Below, piece by piece: positions 14,486 to 15,644 of a stretch of DNA of 15,644 nt (within the stretch, counting starts at the first letter, position 1; the number at the start of each line of letters is the position of its first letter). The notes below the pieces were generated by a model. The model saw nothing but the letters and a program-made list of their open reading frames with translations, was not told the DNA's origin and made no database searches. Source of the stretch: Rhizorhapis sp. SPR117 (GTDB lineage Bacteria; Pseudomonadota; Alphaproteobacteria; Sphingomonadales; Sphingomonadaceae); contig NZ_JAKKIE010000070.1 of the NCBI RefSeq assembly GCF_021742065.1, positions 1 to 15,644 on the forward strand. Reading direction: 5' to 3'. The position numbers and the translations under genes are program-made.

Positions 14486-14764
14486 CAGTTCGCGGTGCAC
14501 GGCCGCCCAGTCAGGTTCGGGCCGATCGCGCTGCCCGCCTCGGGTCGCTGCAACGCCGTAGAGCTCCGCTTCTAGCGCCGTGTCCGTCAGCTCTTCTGGC
14601 AACGGCCATTCCAGCTTCGATGCCCGGAAACGCTGCAGCATTACACGTACGCCCGTGCTGCCAACGCCCACTTGGCGCCCCACCTCCCGCGACGGCAGCC
14701 CGGCGTCGTACGTCAGTCTCAAAATCTCGCGCACCTTGCGCATCGCTATTCGCTCCGTCGGCAT
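14486..14764 (-). pseudogene. istA N-terminal fragment of a third IS21 element
   Basis: The frame opens MPTERIAMRKVREILRLTYD at 14764 and runs through the helix-turn-helix and DWAAVHREL, where similarity to the complete IstA stops at Leu (14486-14488). It continues into unrelated sequence shared with the IS66 remnant. The missing continuation, LKRKHVTL, is found on the opposite strand at 11556. The 23-bp repeats expected upstream of istA are present at 14828-14912. Confidence 0.85.
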
Positions 14765-14827
14765 TGGCCGCTCCTCCAAAAGAAGCAGCCAGCGACGACC
14801 GGATCACACCGCCAAAACAACCCGCAT

Positions 14828-14912
14828 CTGATCGCGATCATCTCGGAACGCTGATCGCGATGATGTCGGAATACTGATCGCCATCACGTCGGAACGCTGA
14901 TCGCCATCATCC
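14828..14912. repeat. Terminal 23-bp repeats of the third IS21 element
   Basis: Three full copies (14828-14850, 14851-14873, 14874-14896) and a partial one (14897-14912) each open CTGATCGC and contain an ATC..TCGGAA core. Period and placement upstream of istA match the right end of the complete element, although the repeat sequence has diverged. The outermost base of the element is uncertain, since IS66 sequence follows directly. Confidence 0.8.
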
Positions 14913-15644
14913 CGGCTTCGGCGACCGGGAAGGCCGGAACAGCTCGTTATAGCCGGCATAGGCGTCGGCCTGGAGGATGCCGCCATAGCCCGTCAGGTGG
15001 TGGATGGGATGCTCGCCGCGCCGGTCTCGCGAATAATGGAACAGCGCCGCCGGCGGGGCTCGGCCGCCGAAAGGGCGGTCGTCGCGGACATAGGTCCACA
15101 GCCTTCCGGTATCGGTCTTCCCCTTGGCGAGAACGGGCACCGTGGTGTCGTCGCCGTGGAGCCGCTCGGCGGCGAGGACATGGGCTTCGATGAGGAGATA
15201 GAGCGGCCGGAGCGCGGCGGTGCAGGCGCCGACCTGGTCGGCAAGCGTCGACAGGCTGAGGGGCACGCCCTCACGCTCGTAACGGTCGCGCTGGCGGTTA
15301 AGCGGTTGATGCTGTCCGAACTTCTCGAACAGGATCATCGCGAGCAGGCTAGGCCCCATCAGACCGCGCGGGGTGACATGGAACGGTGCCGGCGGCTGGG
15401 CGATGCTCTCGCACGCCCGGCAAGCGAACCTCTCGCGCACGGTCTGGATGACCTTCCACCGGCGCGGGATCACTTCGAGCGTCTCGGTGATATCCTCGCC
15501 GAGCTTCGACAGCTTCTCCGAGCCGCAGCACGGGCAACTCGTCGGTGCCGGCACGACAAGGCGTTCGGGGGCAGATGATCGGGAAAGGCCCGGCGGGTCG
15601 GTCGGGCACGCGTGAACGCCTCGACTGATATCTTCGCCGCGGCA
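14913..15644 (-). pseudogene. IS66-family transposase TnpC, frameshifted and truncated
   Basis: The minus strand reads a large part of the IS66 transposase: VPAPTSCPCCGSEKLSKLG (zinc-binding region), FEKFGQHQPLNRQRDRYE, SLSTLADQVG and GILQADAYAGYNELF with a catalytic Asp. The 3' end is cut near 14912 at FRPSR, where IS21 sequence begins. Near 15567-15571 a G-run (C-run on the coding strand) appears to have lost one base: RRAFPDHLP reads in one frame and ERLVVPAPTSC in the next. The N-terminus lies beyond the window edge. It cannot make an active transposase. Confidence 0.85.

Larger units (their letters stand above)
11556..14488. other. Predicted inverted segment carrying sorAB
   Basis: The istA pieces at 11556 (+ strand) and 14488 (minus strand) both break at CTGA. 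Inverting 11556-14488 would join HREL to KRKHVTL and restore one istA frame. The segment holds the second IS21 end, the minus-strand remnants, the IS3 tail, sorAB and the IS66 tnpA-like gene. This is inferred from the complementary breakpoints only. Confidence 0.5.

Noticed and set aside
14828..14912. Short tandem repeats as a CRISPR array or iteron origin
   Set aside because: There are no spacers between the 23-bp units, no replication gene nearby, and the position upstream of istA explains them as IS21 end repeats.
14040..15644. One IS66 element interrupted by IS21
   Set aside because: On the minus strand tnpC comes before tnpA, the reverse of the tnpA-tnpB-tnpC order, so the two IS66 pieces are not simply halves of one copy in the present arrangement.

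Overview
The window looks like an accessory region of an alphaproteobacterium, most plausibly a sphingomonad (Sphingobium, Novosphingobium or Sphingomonas type). That assignment is an inference. It rests on the style of the catabolic genes, the fairly high GC with dense gene packing, and the mix of IS21, IS110, IS630, IS3 and IS66 relics. No rRNA, tRNA or CRISPR array was seen.

Region 1 (1-7281, all + strand) is a catabolic cluster acting on CoA thioesters. In order it holds the tail of an upstream gene, a PimC-like large acyl-CoA dehydrogenase subunit, a DUF35 OB-fold protein that has lost all its zinc-ribbon cysteines, an SCP2-type thiolase with an altered active site, the alpha and beta subunits of a thiamine-diphosphate E1 dehydrogenase, and a free-standing 75-residue lipoyl domain. 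After a 237-nt gap come a PimD-like small acyl-CoA dehydrogenase subunit and, after a further spacer, a Rieske ferredoxin. A reasonable reading is that the two dehydrogenase subunits desaturate an acyl-CoA, the DUF35/thiolase pair cleaves a C-C bond, and the E1 plus lipoyl carrier cleaves a 2-oxo acid or diketone oxidatively. The E2 acyltransferase and E3 are absent. The substrate cannot be read from the sequence; it could be a steroid, terpenoid or aryl-alkyl compound.

Region 2 (about 7457-12367) is a nest of insertion sequences. An IS630 transposase tail is followed by an IS110-family gene. That gene is split after codon 18 by a complete 2590-bp IS21-family element (7976-10565, istA and istB on the minus strand), which has multiple 23-bp end repeats and a 6-bp AGATCT target duplication. 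Next come an istA fragment, the left end of a second and different IS21 element, two minus-strand remnants and an IS3-family tail.

Region 3 (12494-14010) is an intact two-gene operon for a periplasmic sulfite dehydrogenase (SorA molybdenum subunit, SorB cytochrome c).

Region 4 (14040-15644, minus strand) holds an IS66 tnpA-like gene, the start of a third IS21 element with 23-bp repeats, and a frameshifted, truncated IS66 tnpC running off the window. The istA pieces at 11556 (+) and 14488 (-) break at the same codon and share CTGA. A single inversion of about 2.9 kb carrying sorAB would rejoin them.
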